Below, in pieces: positions 63,153-64,000 of a stretch of 64,000 nucleotides of DNA. This DNA comes from Blastococcus sp. (GTDB lineage Bacteria; Actinomycetota; Actinomycetes; Mycobacteriales; Geodermatophilaceae), in the NCBI GenBank assembly GCA_025465355.1, contig JAODNN010000097.1, positions 1 to 64,000 on the forward strand. Direction: 5' to 3'. The notes under the pieces are model-generated. The model was given only the letters and a program-made list of their open reading frames with translations. It ran no database searches and had not been told where the DNA came from. Numbering within the stretch: the stretch's first letter is position 1; each line of letters opens with the position of its first letter. Position numbers and translations under genes: made by a program.

Positions 63153-64000
63153 GACGCGCTCCGATCGAGGGAGGGGCTCCGGGTGAACAGGCTCGGCACC
63201 GCGAGCGCCCACAGGTGCATGACGGCATACGAGCGCCACGGACGCCAACGGGTGAGGGCGATTGCGTCGGTGCTGCCGAGGGTTGCCAGGGAGCGTCGCA
63301 GCGCAAGGTCGCCGGGCAACCACACATCGGGGTCGGCCAGACCGCGCAGCGCCACGAGCGCCGCCGTCCACGGCCCGACGCCGGGGACGGCGAGCAGCGC
63401 GGCGCCGGCCGCCTCGCGGTCGGCGCCCGGATCGAGCGCGATCGAGCCCTCGTCGAGGGCGGCGGCGAGCGCGTGCACGGTCCGGCGGCGGGCTCCCGTC
63501 AGGCCGACGGCCGCGAGGTCGGCCTCGGCCAGGGCGGCCGGGCGCGGGAAGGCATGGGTGAGCGTGCCGACCGGCTCGGGGAGGGGGGCGCCGGCCGCGG
63601 CGACCACGCGGGCGGTCAGCGTCCGGGCGCCCGCGACGGAGACCTGCTGGCCGAGGACGGCGCGCACGGCCAGCTCGTCGGCGTCAGGGGAGGTGGGCAC
63701 CCGGCGCCCGGGTGCGACGGAGACCAGGTGAGCGAGCGCGGGGTCGGCGCCGAGGACGTCGTCCACGGCGGCCGGATCGGCGTCGAGGTCCAGCATCCGG
63801 CGGCAGCGGGTGACGGCGGCGGCGAGATCGCGCAGCTCGGTGAGCCGGAGCCGCGCAGTGACGGCCGGGCCGCCGTCCGGGTCGGGGGAGAGCTGGATGA
63901 CGGCGGCCCCGTGCGGCAGGTCGAGCACGCGGGAGAACGTCGTCCCGTCCCACTCCTCCAGGCCGGGCACCGCGTGCGCACCGAGGAAGAGCAGCACTTC
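63149..64000 (-). CDS. AlkA-type DNA-3-methyladenine glycosylase, 5' part beyond the window
   Basis: 284 codons are visible and the frame is open at the window edge. The helix-hairpin-helix LLAVPGVGPWTAALVALRGL and the catalytic Asp in WLPGDLALRRSL are those of AlkA. LLFLGAHAVPGLEEWDG at the edge is the start of the AlkA N-terminal domain. In many actinobacteria this domain is fused behind an Ada-type regulator, so the missing part may be an Ada/AraC segment. It is coupled to ogt. Confidence 0.9.
   Translation of the reverse strand, partial: EVLLFLGAHAVPGLEEWDGTTFSRVLDLPHGAAVIQLSPDPDGGPAVTARLRLTELRDLAAAVTRCRRMLDLDADPAAVDDVLGADPALAHLVSVAPGRRVPTSPDADELAVRAVLGQQVSVAGARTLTARVVAAAGAPLPEPVGTLTHAFPRPAALAEADLAAVGLTGARRRTVHALAAALDEGSIALDPGADREAAGAALLAVPGVGPWTAALVALRGLADPDVWLPGDLALRRSLATLGSTDAIALTRWRPWRSYAVMHLWALAVPSLFTRSPSLDRSAS

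Overview
The window reads as one chromosomal segment of a motile, very GC-rich actinomycete. Near-universal G/C third codon positions, many GTG starts and tightly overlapping genes point to the Actinobacteria. A complete flagellar system with FliW/CsrA, together with the surrounding housekeeping genes, suggests a Geodermatophilaceae-like organism (Blastococcus, Modestobacter, Geodermatophilus). The family assignment is inference from content, not a database result. No rRNA, tRNA, insertion sequence, integrase or CRISPR array was seen.

Left flank (1-11474): a 5'-truncated DUF255 thioredoxin-domain protein, a conserved hypothetical, a geranylgeranyl-reductase-family flavoprotein, a PAQR/TrhA membrane protein, a cis-isoprenyl transferase, a DUF885 putative metallopeptidase, a 59-residue membrane protein, an ABC exporter pair, a PIN-PhoH ATPase and an AbiEi-type wHTH fused to a DUF559/Vsr-like nuclease. 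The DUF255 / TrhA / isoprenyl transferase / phoH2 order parallels Mycobacterium tuberculosis Rv1084-Rv1085c-Rv1086-Rv1095.

Flagellar block (11653-48138): on the minus strand, reading from high to low coordinates, fliC-fliD-fliS-orf; then flgB-flgC-fliE-fliF-fliG-fliH-fliI-fliJ-peptidoglycan hydrolase-fliK-flgD-flgE; then flbD-motA-motB-fliL-fliM-fliN-fliO-fliP-fliQ-fliR-flhB-flhA, a giant FlhF-like protein and a small membrane protein. A sigma-28 gene (fliA) lies at 39876-40889. Divergent from it on the plus strand are flgN-flgK-flgL-fliW-csrA and four unrecognised genes, one of which looks like a divergent second sigma factor. A shared promoter signature (TCAA-like box, 15-16 bases, GCCGAT-like box) is visible before flgB, fliC, fliA, flgN, flbD and an unknown two-gene unit at 47030. 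It implies that FliA drives most of the block, with CsrA/FliW probably adding control on the flagellin message.

Right flank (48200-64000): a large NlpC/P60 plus VanY-like cell-wall hydrolase with a Lys/Pro/Ala repeat tail, a small hypothetical, citrate synthase, fumarase, two tandem paralogous membrane proteins, class II fructose-1,6-bisphosphatase (glpX), a DUF4245 protein, exonuclease VII (xseB, xseA), a lipid-droplet-associated-type protein, ispH, a DUF6542 protein, rmuC, ogt and a truncated alkA-type glycosylase. The fum-glpX-DUF4245-xseBA-lipid droplet protein-ispH-DUF6542 order again matches M. tuberculosis (Rv1098c to Rv1111c). The flagellar block therefore sits between phoH2 and fum inside an otherwise conserved actinobacterial core neighbourhood.
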